Below are positions 1-10,659 of a DNA stretch of 64,000 nucleotides, one piece after another; position 1 is the first letter of the stretch; each line of letters opens with the position of its first letter. The position numbers and the translations under genes are program-made. The stretch is taken from positions 36,437,501-36,501,500 of the forward strand of contig OV277859.1 in NCBI GenBank assembly GCA_922989275.2, in the 5' to 3' direction. The notes beneath the pieces were generated by a model. It did not search any database and was not told the DNA's origin. It worked only from the letters and a program-made list of their open reading frames with translations. Source of the stretch: Gari tellinella (taxonomy: Eukaryota > Mollusca > Bivalvia > Cardiida > Psammobiidae).

Positions 1-2
1 TT

Positions 3-143
3 GATCTGCATTTTATCTATAACATCTCCTCGATGGTGCCATCTGGAAACACTGTGGTGAAAAACTTTACATCAATGGCTGACGTGACAGGGCGAACTAA
101 TTCTATAATATCTACTTGTCTTTACACTCTAAAACAGTGCTAA
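3..143 (+). other. possible C-terminal coding end, unidentified
   Basis: An open frame of 46 codons runs from the window edge to a TAA at 141-143. Its composition is protein-like (it contains the run VPSGNTVVKNFTSMADV), but no splice acceptor or family motif is visible and an open stretch of this length also arises by chance. It could be the last exon of a plus-strand gene lying upstream of the window. I do not recognise it. Confidence 0.2.
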
Positions 144-243
144 TCATCATTTTAGGGCACACATCTCACAGATAATGTTCAAAACACGTTTAGGACAACA
201 GGTTTTCCCTGAAATTTTATTAAATCACATAATAAAATGAAAT

Positions 244-351
244 GGGCCGAAACGACCCATCCCCTCAAAAAGGCCGAAACGACCCAGGCCGAAACGACTC
301 ACGGCCGAAACGACCCTAGGGCCGAAACGACTCACGGCCGAAACGACCCGG
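244..351. repeat. GGCCGAAACGACYCA minisatellite
   Basis: Six variant copies of a unit of about 15 bp, GGCCGAAACGACYCA, the first two separated by CTCAAAAA. The block is CpG-rich in an AT-rich neighbourhood. Reading frames across it on both strands are by-products of the repeat. Confidence 0.8.
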
Positions 352-591
352 AATCCAACGATAAGGGAACGCTGATTCACACGAAAAATAAGCAAAAATT
401 GGATGAAATCCGTCACGATCATGTACAAACTCGTAATGTTTAAATGCGGCTCCTCAGAAAACTTTCGGGGCGTCATTTTATTACTCCATACCCAAACGGA
501 TGCTGCAATACACAAACTTTTGCTGTCAGAAATGGACAAAGGTTTCGATCGCCAGAATGAAAGGACCATGTGTGATCAGTCAACGAATTAA

Positions 592-1699
592 GACACTTCC
601 ACAATTAACTGAAGGTTTGTAAAGTATTTTCTTTTAATCTTACATAGATCTAGATATCGATGCCCGACTGTTTCGGGAATCGATTCGTCCCAAGATAATT
701 TCGTATCGATTCTTGAATCGACAGTTTGTCAACATAAATAACACTGACGAGATATTCTGATATTTTCTAAAAACACTGCTTTATGTGTCAAACATTTTCG
801 TGAGCTAGCTCTACGTCCAGTGTTTTTTTATTTGTTAAAGTTTAATAAAAAAAACCAGGCACAGGGTCTAGATTCAAGTCATAAGGGGGGTGGGGGTGTT
901 CTAAATTAAGTTTTGATATGGTACCAGTTTAAGACTTTGTCTTCGAGAACGATATCTATATTGAAAAAAACAACCTCACATAGAAAATAGTGGGGGACTT
1001 TAAAAGAGATGGGGTACGTAACCTACTCCCCACCCCCTCTCTCTCTCTAAGACTAGACAGTTAGACAATGCATTCATGAGTAGACTCTATGGTAGACTAG
1101 ACTCATATTCGTTTGGAATCAAAATCTATTTCACGTTCGATTTATTATGTAGCTTTACTTTTAAACTTAAAGAAACATACGGTTACCCTCTCAGACCCGC
1201 TATCAATTAAGGGTCATCAGGTTCCCACATCTAGTCGTTCTCATACCCATATAGAAAATTGAGGTGAATTTAAATAGCGGGGTTTGGGGGGGGGGGTTGT
1301 CAAAGGGTGTAGGTTTATCATCACTTGTACGGCCTTGCTGTACAAGCACAATTTTATGTCCAAGTGCATGACTGTTAATCCTTTATCATTGATCTGTAGA
1401 CTTGTCGTCAACCTGTTAACCTGGCGACCTGGGTTCGATCCTGGGTGCTTCTGTTTAAGGAGTTATTAAGGACACCCGGTTACACTACCGTCATGGAGAA
1501 ATCACAGAAATCTCTGATTTCTCCATGCTACCGTGTTACTATAAAAGTATGCTGTAGTTTTATTCAGCTTATTTGACCTCTAAATGACCTTGACCTTTGT
1601 AGTAAATGGCCCAAGACGTACTGAGCTCAAATGCTTTTAATTTGAGTACATAGACCAAATATGAAATCATGATTATGCACCATAACTATATAGAAATCT
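592..1699. other. unassigned stretch with small structures
   Basis: No gene seen. It contains a G-run (about 1283-1297), a tRNA box-B-like GGTTCGATCC at about 1434-1443 that may be a SINE remnant, and a short hairpin at 1492-1526 whose arms read CATGGAGAAATCA and its complement. Confidence 0.4.
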
Positions 1700-1811
1700 G
1701 ATCTATATCCTAACAGAATGATGGTAGCTTAAAGCAAGTTGAAAGTAAAGCAGAATGTGTCTGCTTTTTGGTTCACCTGTTTTCAAAACTAACTATGGGG
1801 TAGAGGGTTAA
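1700..1811 (+). mobile_element. family B MITE, 5'-truncated
   Basis: Right part of a B copy: GATGGTAGCTTAAAGC, then the core half and GGGGTAGAGGGTTAA at the end. The left half and the second core arm are missing. Confidence 0.6.
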
Positions 1812-1836
1812 ATTTTCTAAAAAAATGTAAATTGTT

Positions 1837-2029
1837 CAAGGCTCCAGATAAGGTGGGTATTTAAAAAACTAAAATCTTTATTTCTACATTAAACCCTATG
1901 ATGTTCCTACTCATTAGCAGCATCTCTTACAGACAATTCTAATGAGTAGTAACACCATAGGAATCGGTGCTGAAATAAGTGAGAAAATATTTGATTTGTT
2001 TAGTTTACTCCCTCTTATCTGGAGTCCTC
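1837..2029 (+). mobile_element. family E MITE, 6-bp TSD ATTGTT
   Basis: The ends CAAGGCTCCAGATAAG and CTTATCTGGAGTCCTC are inverted. The 6-mer ATTGTT lies directly outside both ends (1831-1836 and 2030-2035). The core arms around TCATTAG have decayed on the left side. Length 193 bp, the same as two other copies. Confidence 0.85.
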
Positions 2030-2035
2030 ATTGTT

Positions 2036-2615
2036 TAAATTAAGTCATAATAAAACTTTCTGTCAATTTGTCAACTCATGAAGCACCTTTATATTGTATA
2101 TATCTGACAATATTTAGACTAAATATGTATCTTTATTTATTTTATAATTCATAGGAGACCAGGCAAAAACCAGTTCCAAAGGCCACCCATAGCAATCTAG
2201 ACTATCACAGCAATTGCCTGACCACCATGGATTAGATACCAGACTGCATTGATAAAAACTGAAGGTATTTGTTGCCTTATCAAGCATATAAAGCATTTCA
2301 CCCATACAAATATTCAGTCATAATACCAACATAATGTGAACAGACAGACCATATCCTATATGACTTTCTCAGTTTAATAAGCATCTAATTAGGGCTACAT
2401 TAGGGTCATCAGAGCATTTGCTAGCTGATAGTAAACTAAACAAGAGGGACACCGTGAATCAATCATGAATGCAAAGGTTGATAAAAATCCTTTAGGAGCT
2501 TTTTGTTTTACTTTTTTCTTGCTTTAAGCAGTCACCTGAATTTAACAATAGCATGTATTCTGACTGTCAGGGGAGTAGGTAAAAGCATTCTTTAAACTAG
2601 AGCTTGTTTTTGAGA
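2036..2615. other. no recognisable content
   Basis: I see no gene, repeat unit or RNA structure here that I can support. Confidence 0.3.
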
Positions 2616-2935
2616 AGCTGGTTCATTTGTCAAAGTTTGAAGTAAATCCCTCGTAAAGTGTAGGAGGAGTTAGCTGCACAAGAATTTTTCGCTATATACT
2701 CTTTATAAGGAAAAACTACAAAGGGCCATAACTTCTGTTAAAATTGTTGCAGCCAAAATTCCAAACCACATGACCATCCTCACATATAGCTGGTTCATTT
2801 GTCAAAGTTTGAAGTAAATCCCTCATAAAGTGTAGGAGGAGTTAGCTGCACAAGAATTTTAACAGACAGACAGACGGACAGACAGACAGAAAGCACAACA
2901 CCAATATGTCTCACTCCCCTAAAGGGGGGAGACAT
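2616..2935. repeat. 172-bp direct repeat plus (CAGA)n
   Basis: The motif AGCTGGTTCATTTGTCAAAG begins at 2616 and again at 2788. The second unit runs into a CAGACAGACGGA microsatellite (about 2862-2891) and a CCCCTAAAGGGGGG palindrome. This resembles non-autonomous elements that carry CAGA tracts; compare the arms of the fold-back element near 50.5 and 52.35 kb. Confidence 0.7.
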
Positions 2936-3696
2936 GACTATAGCACTTATATGGAGGAAAGGTCTCAGACAAGTTCTAGAGTTATTCAGGGGATAATAGA
3001 ACAACAAAAACATTTCAAGATATTCAGTATTATATACAGTTTGTGTTTCATGTATAATTGTATGTAACTGTAATCATCAGTCACTATTTTAAATATTTCT
3101 TAAAAGTAATTATGTATGTGTAATTGGCACTAATTGCTGTTTGCAAATACATGTAAATCCTAAATGTCTCCATCTGAAATTTAGTTATAACCATGATGAT
3201 GATCCATTATGCAATTTAAGTGTAGATATAAGACTAAGTACTGTGTCCTCTATGCACTGCTTATGACAAAATGTATAATTATGATTATATGTTGTGATGC
3301 TCACTAGAATAATCTCATTTTCAAAGACAGTTGTTCTAATGAAAAGTCACAACATAAATTTCAATGGAGACATGACACAGAAAACTTTTAAGTTAACCCC
3401 TTCTCATCTTATTCTTTCTATCTTACATTTAGGCATCCACAGGTTTAATACTTTTATACTGCACATAATTATATATAATAGTTCTTCTTATTGAGTGGTC
3501 TCATAAGTCAAAATACAAAATTGGCATCTGGACACAGCAGTTGTCCAAGTGTCTAAGAAAATAGTGCTTATCTCAAGTTATCTGGAAAATTGAATTTTTA
3601 ATGTCATCACCAGATTTAAGTAATCTCTCAGTTTCCAAAAGATTTAAGTAGTACTGGTCACATCAAAACACTTTCCAAGTGTGCGTTCTTCTTGAG

Positions 3697-6600
3697 TTAT
3701 ATTGGTGAATTTTCTCTGGGATGCTGGTTGAATCTTAAATTTGAACCTGAAATAGAATAGGAAAAAATCAATTCATTTTATACATAATTTCAATGTTTTA
3801 ACTTAAATTTAAGTGATTGCTGTATCTCTTGATGTTGCTGTCAATAATTATTGTACAAAAGCAAAAATAATTTATACATGTAATACATAAGATAAGGTTA
3901 AGATAAGATTCTTTTTTCAAAACCATTAGGCCATTGGCGCATGAGGCAGTATACATTTGTATACAACAAACCATATTTACAGTTTAACCAATTTAACAAA
4001 CATATAAAATAACAAGAGCCCCATGGGGCATATTTCGCTCACCTGAGAATAGCTGACATAATGGAGAAAATGATTCATGTCCAGGACGGGGTCATTTTTT
4101 ACCCGAGTGGCATAATTTGAACAATCTTGATAGAGAACCTGTAGATGATGCTATGTGCCAAATATCTAAGATCAAGGTACTAAGGTTTTAGACAAGAAGG
4201 TTTTTTTAAGTTTCCATTGAAAACATCTATTTTTAGCTTCTGTGACCTACATATGCAACAGACTGGAACCATTTGAACAAAATAGGTAAAGGACATCTAG
4301 AAGTGTCACCATGCACAATATCAAAGCTCTGGCCATATTAGTTTCAGAGGAGAAGACGTTTTGAAAATTTCGCTATATAACTATGTAAAACTGTGACCCC
4401 CGGGGCGGGGCCAATTTTGACCCCAGGGGCATAATTTGAACAAACTTGATAGGGGACCTGTAGATAATGCTATGTGCCAAATATCTAAGCTCTGTTCTAC
4501 ATTGTTTTTAATTCTTTGAACAAATTTGAAAGAGCTTGACTCAAGGAACAGTCCTGTTAAAGTTTGGTTGAAATCTGTCAAGTGGTATAGGAGGAGATGT
4601 CATTTGAAGCAATTGTTCATGACGACGCACGACGACGGACACAGGGCCATCCCAATAGTTAACCTTGAGCCTTTGGCTCAGGTGAGCTAATAAACTGTAA
4701 CTATGTGGTACTTAGTGATTTTCTTCTGTTATTTTGATTTAAAAAGTCAATTTACAGTAGGGTATACTGTAATGTATGGTCTCCTTTCTGATATCACATG
4801 TTAATCCATTGAGCCATAGTGACAAACATACCCATCTTTTACAGTGTACCTGTGATGAGTGCATTTCTCTCATGCAAACAGTGTACACTCAGAACCGAGG
4901 GTTTCTACAAGAGCCCACTGATCAGGGTCTACACTGTTTGTCATTTGTCAATATAGTGTAAAAAACAAACTTATATAGTAGAAAATGGACTAGACTTTTA
5001 ATTCGAAAATGAAATTGTCAGTGTGAAGCTTCAGGGTTGAATGAGTTAACAGTTTGTGATCTCTGATAGCCACTTTATCATGAATCAAACTGAATTACAA
5101 ATTTGTTTATTTTGTTTTTCAGAAACAGATGCTCAGAGGTTTGCTGCCCAAAATGAAACATCCCTTCAAAGGGATTAAAACACTTTTGCAGTGTGAGTCT
5201 GACAGTGATTGATAGCATGGACAGTTACATATAGTGTGAGAGTCTTACAAGTGTATTTGGGAATTTGTAATTTATGTACATATAACCAAAAAATGTGTGA
5301 TAAAATTGTATGAACAATCTTGATTTGACTGCTCTTTCATGTACCCCTTCCATGTTAAATGTTGGCACACCAGCCTTTAAGCATTGCATAATTATGATGT
5401 TTACCTGGCACTTTAACCCTTTGCCCATATTTCCAATTTTTGAAGACAGAATCAGATGACCACTTAAAGTAGGTTATAAGTGAATCACAATGTGCCTTAA
5501 GGAGCATTCTCCTTTATTTTCATACTGCTTTAACCTATCATCTGCTAGTGAATATAGAAATTATTTCTTATGGTGCATATAAATTTTAATGACTTTATAA
5601 AGTGAAGCTATTTCCTTTAGTGGAGGAATAAATAAAATGCATATTTATGGAGTAATGGGTTAAGGAAGGAGATAGGTGATGGTCCACTAAAAGCAGGTTG
5701 AAAGTAAAGCAGAATGTGTCTTAAGGCACATTCTGCTTTACTTTCAGCCTGCTTCAAGCTACCATCTACTAGAATATAGAATTTAAAGTATTTCCTCTGG
5801 GTCATACATGTACTCAAAAGTGTAAATTGGAATTATTTCCTTCAGTGGAAGAACAAATTAGAGACATAAAAATGCATATTTATGGGGTAAATGGGTAAAA
5901 ATGCATACTTATGGGGCAATAGATCCACATTTTAACACATTTGATTTATTCTTCCACTGCAGAAAATAGTTCCACTGTATACACTTACAGTCATAAATAT
6001 TTATGTTTCCTAAATCCTAGCAGATGGTAGCTTAAAGCAGATTAAAAGTAAAGCAGAATGCTTTGATTGCTTTCAGAAGTCAGCTGTCTTCAAAATTAGA
6101 AACAAACAGAGTAGTGAGTTAAGTGAAAACTGAGTGAAGTGACATATAGACCTATTACAGTGGAGAATCTGTTATTCTTTCCCGTTTTAACGCAAACATG
6201 TATACGCAAAGCACTAAAACGTAGAAAAGAACAACTTTTGGACAATTCTGATAATTCTTGTTTATTATGGTGGCAAACAGTTTGGAGCCTGGTCAGACGC
6301 CGGGTTACCTGGCGTCTGATCTGGCTCCAAACTGTTTGCACTGCAAATAATAGTTTTAGCGTAAACGCGTTTATTGGAAAAGAATGACAGATTCTCCACT
6401 GTAAGACAATTGACTTCTTAATACAGGATAGAAATTCAGAAATCTCCAATAGGAAATTTCTGCATAATTTGTATCATACATTAATTTTAAGCAGCCAAAT
6501 CTATACTGCTGTGTGCATAAAGGTCTCCTATCAACTTACAATCAAGTTGTCACTTATTGATAAATTGACTGTTTTTCTACCAGCTGAACATGAAAACACC

Positions 6601-8109
6601 TACCTGTTAGTGGATTTGGTATGACCCCTTTCTTGTTACTATCTAGTCTATATTGATATTCGTGACTTTTTCCTTCACTCTGCAAATATATAATCAATAA
6701 TTTAATAAAACAATTAAATGAGATAAACATTAAGGTTTATAAGAAAATAATTTAATTATGTTATTCCCCCTCAATAAATTATTTATCAAAATGTGATAAG
6801 AACACAAGATTTTATTTAAGGCTGAGGACCCCTATTGAGACCGGGTCAATATCGGTACTCTAGGGAGAGAGATAGTCAACTGTCGGTGAATATGGTCGAT
6901 CACTGTTAACCCTTTACCTGATGTTTCTAGTATTGAAGATAAGTGACACTAAAAGCAGGTTGAAAGTAAAGCAGAATTTAAGGCGCCTTATGCTTTACTT
7001 TCAGCCTGCTTTAAGCTATCATGTGCTAGAATATAGAAAATATTCCCTATAATATACATTCATGACTGATTAAATTGGAACTATTTTCTCCAGCGAAGGA
7101 ATAAATCATATTCGCTAAAAGGCGTTTCTATGGGGGAAAGGGTTAATAGAGACTATTAGAGTACTGATTTTGGTTTGATCCATTAGGAGTCCTCAGCCTT
7201 AAGGTTGAGGACCCATAATGAGATCTACAACAATGGCCTGCATAGCTCGGTGGTAGAGCATCCGCTTGCAGTGCAGGTGGTCGCAGGTTTAATTCCCAGC
7301 CGAGTCAAACCCAAAGACTAAACAATTGGTAGTAATGGCTTCCCTGCTGTTGGCGCTCAGGATTTCGGGTTAGCGCTACGACTGGTTTGGCGGGGCAGGT
7401 TAAAGTGACCGGCCAATTACAGTCCCTGGTGCACCTCATAAGTGCCCCTTCATCATCATCTTCAGTAATCGCCTCACTCTGCGAAGAGTATACTCGCGAT
7501 CACCCTTCTCATAACAATCAATCTTGATGGAGAGCAATATAGGTAGTATACTCTATGGAAATCGATCAGTCACTCTCAACTATGGCCCAAACAGTTGGGT
7601 ACTGTACATAGAGTATCAAGTTTGGTCGGATATTTTTATCCATTAATTAGGGGTCCTCAACCTTAAGTAAAAGTTCGCATAAACCCACTACAGCTTATCC
7701 ACCTTAAGTGGTTCATTTTAAATGAGAGAACTTACTTGTTAGTTCAGTTATTATTATGAACGGTCCCCGTTTGTGTAATGTAGATCTATTATAATTCAGT
7801 TGTGTAACTGCAGCTGCATAATGTGTGCAAAGTTTCATATGTCAAGTTGTCAACACACCCAGCATAAAATGATAAAATGTAATAAGAACGTGAAACCGTT
7901 TAACGGTCTCGTTAAAAATCATATAGCTTAGCAAAAAATTATGAAAGGGTCGATGTTATCGCTAAAGTAACACCAGTCCTATTCTTGACGTCACTCGCCG
8001 TGAGTTTATGATATTTGTCACTTCACCCACCCCCATATCAAGACAAGAACAATCAATGAATGAATTATTCACTTACCGATCGCCGGTTTTCAGTCCTGTC
8101 ACATGCCAT
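3697..8109 (-). CDS. small three-exon gene, 52-aa basic protein, unknown
   Basis: Three coding exons join without a phase clash. Exon 1 is 8109-8077: ATG, 11 codons MACDRTENRRS, then donor GTAAGT. Exon 2 is 6679-6604: acceptor ATATTTGCAG, then 25 codons including YQYRLDSNKKGVIPNPLT, with one base left over and donor GTAGGT. Exon 3 starts at 3746 after TTCTATTTCAG, reads SNLRFNQHPRENSPI and stops with TAA at 3697-3699. The other two frames of exon 2 hit stops at once, so the frame is forced. The total is 159 nt including the stop. The product is basic and hydrophilic, with no signal peptide or membrane segment. I do not recognise the family. A minus-strand ATTAAA at about 3601-3596 could serve polyadenylation. 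Both introns are packed with MITEs. An undetected extra exon in the 2.9-kb second intron would change the C-terminus; another frame of exon 3 is also open for about 30 codons. Confidence 0.5.
4012..4690 (-). mobile_element. family A element, complete
   Basis: On the minus strand it starts TTAGCTCACCTGAGCC, whose first bases form a hairpin (TGAGCC-AAA-GGCTCA), and it ends with the hairpin GCCCCATGGGGC followed by TCTTGT. Inside are the phrases TTTGGCACATAGCATC and GTTCAAATTATG found in all A copies. No coding capacity. Confidence 0.75.
4801..5049 (+). mobile_element. family F-like MITE, TTAA both ends
   Basis: TTAA lies at 4801-4804 and 5046-5049. The core arms contain CAAACAGTGTACACTCAGA and CAGGGTCTACACTGTTTG. 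It is imperfect but complete, 249 bp. Confidence 0.65.
5123..5192 (+). other. possible plus-strand coding exon
   Basis: The acceptor TTTGTTTTTCAG and the donor GTGAGT bound 70 nt. Frame 1 is open (KQMLRGLLPKMKHPFKGIK is part of it) and would run to a TGA at 5210-5212 if unspliced. It lies inside an intron of the minus-strand gene and no clear partner exon exists, so chance is a serious alternative. Confidence 0.25.
5413..5663 (-). mobile_element. family B MITE
   Basis: TTAACCCTTTGCCC opens it and GAGTAATGGGTTAA closes it, with TTAA at both limits. The core is diverged (CTTAAAGTAGGTTATAAG). Confidence 0.8.
5664..5900 (-). mobile_element. family B MITE abutting the previous copy
   Basis: The core arms AAAGCAGGTTGAAAGTAAAG and their complement are nearly perfect. 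The left terminus is lost where it touches the preceding copy, and the right end reads GGGGTAAATGGGTAA. Confidence 0.75.
5901..6122 (+). mobile_element. family B MITE, degraded
   Basis: It keeps TTTATTCTTCCACTGCAG, the GATGGTAGCTTAAAGCAG segment and a right-hand GAGTTAA. It lies head to head with the preceding copy; the second core arm is mostly gone. Confidence 0.6.
6156..6403 (+). mobile_element. family C MITE, TA target
   Basis: Both ends are TACAGTGGAGAATCTG inverted, and the terminal TA fits a Tc1/mariner-type target. The core arms contain CAAACAGTTTGGAGCC and the GACGCCGGGTTACCTGGCGTC palindrome. 248 bp, no coding. Confidence 0.9.
6816..7202 (+). mobile_element. family M element, TTAA ends, B copy inside
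   Basis: The ends are TTAAGGCTGAGGACCCC and AGGAGTCCTCAGCCTTAA. A B MITE occupies 6906-7146. The right TTAA (7199-7202) is also the left TTAA of the next M copy. Confidence 0.8.
6906..7146 (-). mobile_element. family B MITE nested in M
   Basis: TTAACCCTTTACC to GGGAAAGGGTTAA, with TTAA on both sides. The core arms read AGCAGGTTGAAAGTAAAGC and complement around a short GCGCC loop. Confidence 0.85.
7199..7666 (+). mobile_element. family M element, SINE inside
   Basis: The ends TTAAGGTTGAGGACCC and GGGGTCCTCAACCTTAA are inverted. It carries a SINE from 7236. Confidence 0.8.
7236..7450 (+). mobile_element. tRNA-derived SINE, copy 1
   Basis: The tRNA-like head (7236-7308) has box A TAGCTCGGTGGTAGAGC, a seven-base loop TTGCAGT with a GCA triplet, and a box-B-like GGTTTAATTCCC. 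The acceptor arm does not pair, so it is not a working tRNA. The body contains GGCTTCCCTGCTGTTGG and TAAAGTGACCGGCC, both recognisable in the minus-strand copy at 59.7-59.9 kb. It may extend to about 7540. Confidence 0.75.
7667..8076. other. intronic stretch with a CRE palindrome
   Basis: No gene. A full TGACGTCA palindrome sits at 7986-7993, just inside intron 1 of the minus-strand small gene. Otherwise nothing recognised. Confidence 0.3.
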
Positions 8110-8290
8110 TACTCTTCGATGAAGCTTTAATTTTTCTACACGATCGTATTGCAATCTTCATAGTTGTCTACAAATACTATTTTCATTTAGATTCATGTCC
8201 GTTGGAGGGCTTTACTTCACGGCGTAACCTTTGACAGGTAGAGGTTCACCTTCATTGTTTACACTATTTCCGGTTTGATTACCGCTTACG
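8110..8290 (-). promoter_or_regulatory. 5' UTR and core promoter of the small gene
   Basis: Upstream of the ATG at 8109 the minus strand shows an ETS-like CCGGAA near 8274-8269 and a run free of repeats, which suggests a first exon of about 170 nt of leader. Several upstream ATGs are present. The start site is inferred. Confidence 0.3.
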
Positions 8291-8557
8291 CGCTAAACAA
8301 TAATTAATTGCTAGACTGGTTCGAGCAATTCGTTAGATGCTCATGTTAGCAAATATTCAGGGACGTTCATAACCTCCGACTTTTGTAAGATGCTAACATA
8401 AGTATCTAATTTGTGAGTATGAGCATTTAGTTAGATCCTCAAGTGAGAACGTTTCATAACCTCGGGCCCATGTTGGTGGTCAGAAAAAGTATCATATGCC
8501 AAAAAACATCTCAATTTTTGTCAAAAGGTATTTAAGAAAAGAAATACAATAGCAAAC

Positions 8558-8720
8558 AAACAACAGCTTGTCGAGGCGGAGGACGGATTCATACAAGCAA
8601 AGGAGTTAGCACAGGAAGAGTGGTCTGAAAAGCTCATCAGGCAGTTTGATAGGGCTAGCAATTCTAGTGAGATGTGGGATGCTTATAAATAAGAAAATGA
8701 CAAAAAAACCTACATCAAAC
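8558..8720 (+). pseudogene. LINE ORF2 fragment upstream of the reverse transcriptase
   Basis: One frame reads an acidic linker-like segment (QAKELAQEEWSEKLIRQF, then MWDAYK and a TAA). Such a segment lies between endonuclease and reverse transcriptase in non-LTR ORF2 proteins. It is cut at 8720 by the insertion 8721-11493 and resumes at 11494; the duplicated target ATCAAAC occurs at both break points. No endonuclease domain is recognised upstream, so the LINE is 5'-truncated. Confidence 0.6.
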
Positions 8721-8819
8721 CATGGAGAAAGGACAAATGGAGAAGTATCCGGCCTGCTCGCGATTTATCGTGTCGTTCAATCAGCGGCGCTCGCTGGCGG
8801 CTAGAAAACAACGTTTTTC

Positions 8820-9375
8820 CGAAAGTTTGGTGTTAATAGAAATGCTTTTAATGTTATCTTTTCGTTATAAATTTTAATACAGATGTTTTATTAGACCATG
8901 ATCTCACGACTAGTACAGAATTTGAGGCGATAGCTTATAATTTGTTTGTTTAGTGAGTTTGTGAAAAGGAGAGAGAAAACGTACAGTACTGTATTTTCCG
9001 TTTTTCCTACGAAAGTTTGGTGTTAATAGAAATGCTTTTAATGCTATCTTTTCGTTATAAATTTTAATACAGATGTTTTATTAAACCATGATCTCACGAC
9101 TAGTACAAAATTTGAGTCGATAGCTTATAAATTGTTAGTTTAGTGAGGTTTTGAAAATGAGAGAAAACGTATTTTTTCGTTTACCTACGAAGTTTGGTGT
9201 TAATATAAATGCTTTTAATGTCATCTTATCGTTATAAATTTTAATACAGATGTTTTATTAGACCATTATCTTACGCGTAGTACAAAATTTGAGGCGATAG
9301 CTTATAAATTGATAGTTTAGTGAGGTTTTGAAAACGAGAGAAAAACGTATTTTTTCGTTTACCTACGAAGTTTGT
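8820..9375 (+). repeat. left subterminal tandem array, about 180-bp unit
   Basis: The unit start CGAARGTTTGGTGTTAATA recurs at 8820, 9010 and 9188, with a partial unit at 9366, giving spacings of 190, 178 and 178. Units share TTTTAATACAGATGTTTTAT and a conserved GCGATAGCTTATAA-like motif. Confidence 0.9.
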
Positions 9376-9394
9376 GTGCGTCTATTTTATTTCT

Positions 9395-9550
9395 CTGCCA
9401 CTGTCTGTATTTATGTCTCTGTTTCTCTTTGTGACTGTCTCTCTGTCTGTCTGTTTTTCTCTTATCTCTGTCTGTCAGTCTCTCGCTTCTTCTTTTCTGT
9501 CTCCATCTTTCTGTATGAATGTCTGTCTGTGTCTCTCTCTCTCTGATGAT
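9395..9550. repeat. TCTG/TC microsatellite
   Basis: A degenerate TCTGTCTG and TCTCTC tract. All overlapping open frames are artefacts of it. Confidence 0.85.
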
Positions 9551-9839
9551 CCTCATGCGGAGAAAAGGTAAAGTGTGTCATAAAGAGCTTAATTTGAAAA
9601 AGGGGTAAACTATATTTCAAGAGACATACTCTATGAATCCGACATTTTTGCAGCCTGGTCTGGATTACAACTGTTTGCAATTGCAATAGTCATCATGTTA
9701 CTGGTATTCAGTAATGAGAGGGTTAATCCAGTCATCAACCAAACCAGGTGCATTGATGTGTTTTTTTTGTTTTTTTTTGGTTTTTTTTTAATTCAATTCT
9801 ATTATCTTTATTTTTTGTGATTTGTATAATATATAAACA

Positions 9840-10088
9840 TCATGCGGTTACAGAAGTCAAGAACACATGTTCAAGTTACACGCACGGGTAGCATTGATCT
9901 TTTTCATTAAAGTAGCAACCCGCTGGTGTGACTGTCCATCTTCATAGATAATCGGCATGTTCAAGAAGCATGGACTTCATGCTGGGACAGTTTTATGACG
10001 CTGATAATTGTCCTGCTAATTTGGTGCGGGTTCTGTATACGGTTACGTAATGTGTCACATTCCTTTGTGATGTGTAATATGGTAGACA
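9840..10088 (-). pseudogene. possible LINE C-terminal fragment
   Basis: The minus strand reads ITKECDTLRNRIQNPH and then VIKLSQHEV before a stop. The layout (Cys, Leu-Arg-rich, short tail, AT-rich 3' sequence) resembles the ends of non-LTR ORF2 proteins. Short and weak. Confidence 0.25.
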
Positions 10089-10114
10089 TTTTGTAAGTAA
10101 ATAAAGCTAAGGAC

Positions 10115-10226
10115 GAGTGTCAAACATTCTGGATCCAGATCAGACGCCGTGTTACGCGGCATCTGATCTTGATCCAAGTTGTTTGCAAAAAAAAAGTAAA
10201 GTTGCGATCAGCAGGCAAAGAGTTAA
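10115..10226 (+). mobile_element. family D MITE remnant
   Basis: The core arms CTGGATCCAGATCAGACGCC and complement flank TTACGC. The right end is CAAAGAGTTAA; the left end is not found. Confidence 0.6.
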
Positions 10227-10659
10227 GCAGTCAGTAAAATAGATTGCTTAAGGCATTGGCTGCTTTATAATTTACTCCGTTATATAAGACATAAGTAAAG
10301 CAGAAAGAAACGGAGATCTCATGTTATCATGTTTGCAATTAATTTCTGAAGATAATGCAAACTGTTACCTCTTTCATAGAAATGGGACGGATAATATGTA
10401 TATTTTAGTCTGGCTGTAAAACTAACCCTAAATTCATTTTTTTGAAGTAATATGTTAATAATTCTAATTTTCCTTTCAATAATAATAATGATCACATACG
10501 ACATAATAATACAGTTACAACTTTGGCCGTTTTGGATTTTGGCCGTTTGACGCGCACTCCTTTCAAAAGTCTCATTACATACAAAATGGATTTTTATTTT
10601 TGCTTCCAAGGAAATATTTCCTCCATGTAGAACATTGTAACAATGCATGAACACATTTT

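Noticed and set aside
6096..6449. 117-codon minus-strand ORF
   Set aside because: It spans a B end and a C MITE; the residues are translations of terminal inverted repeats.
7236..7308. Functional tRNA-Cys
   Set aside because: The GCA loop and boxes are present, but the acceptor and T stems do not pair and the sequence runs into a SINE body.
9328..9686. Overlapping ORFs of 65-74 codons on both strands
   Set aside because: They translate a TCTG/TC microsatellite.
10319..10654. 111-codon minus-strand ORF
   Set aside because: AT-rich low-complexity reading inside a non-autonomous transposon, with no motif or conserved composition.
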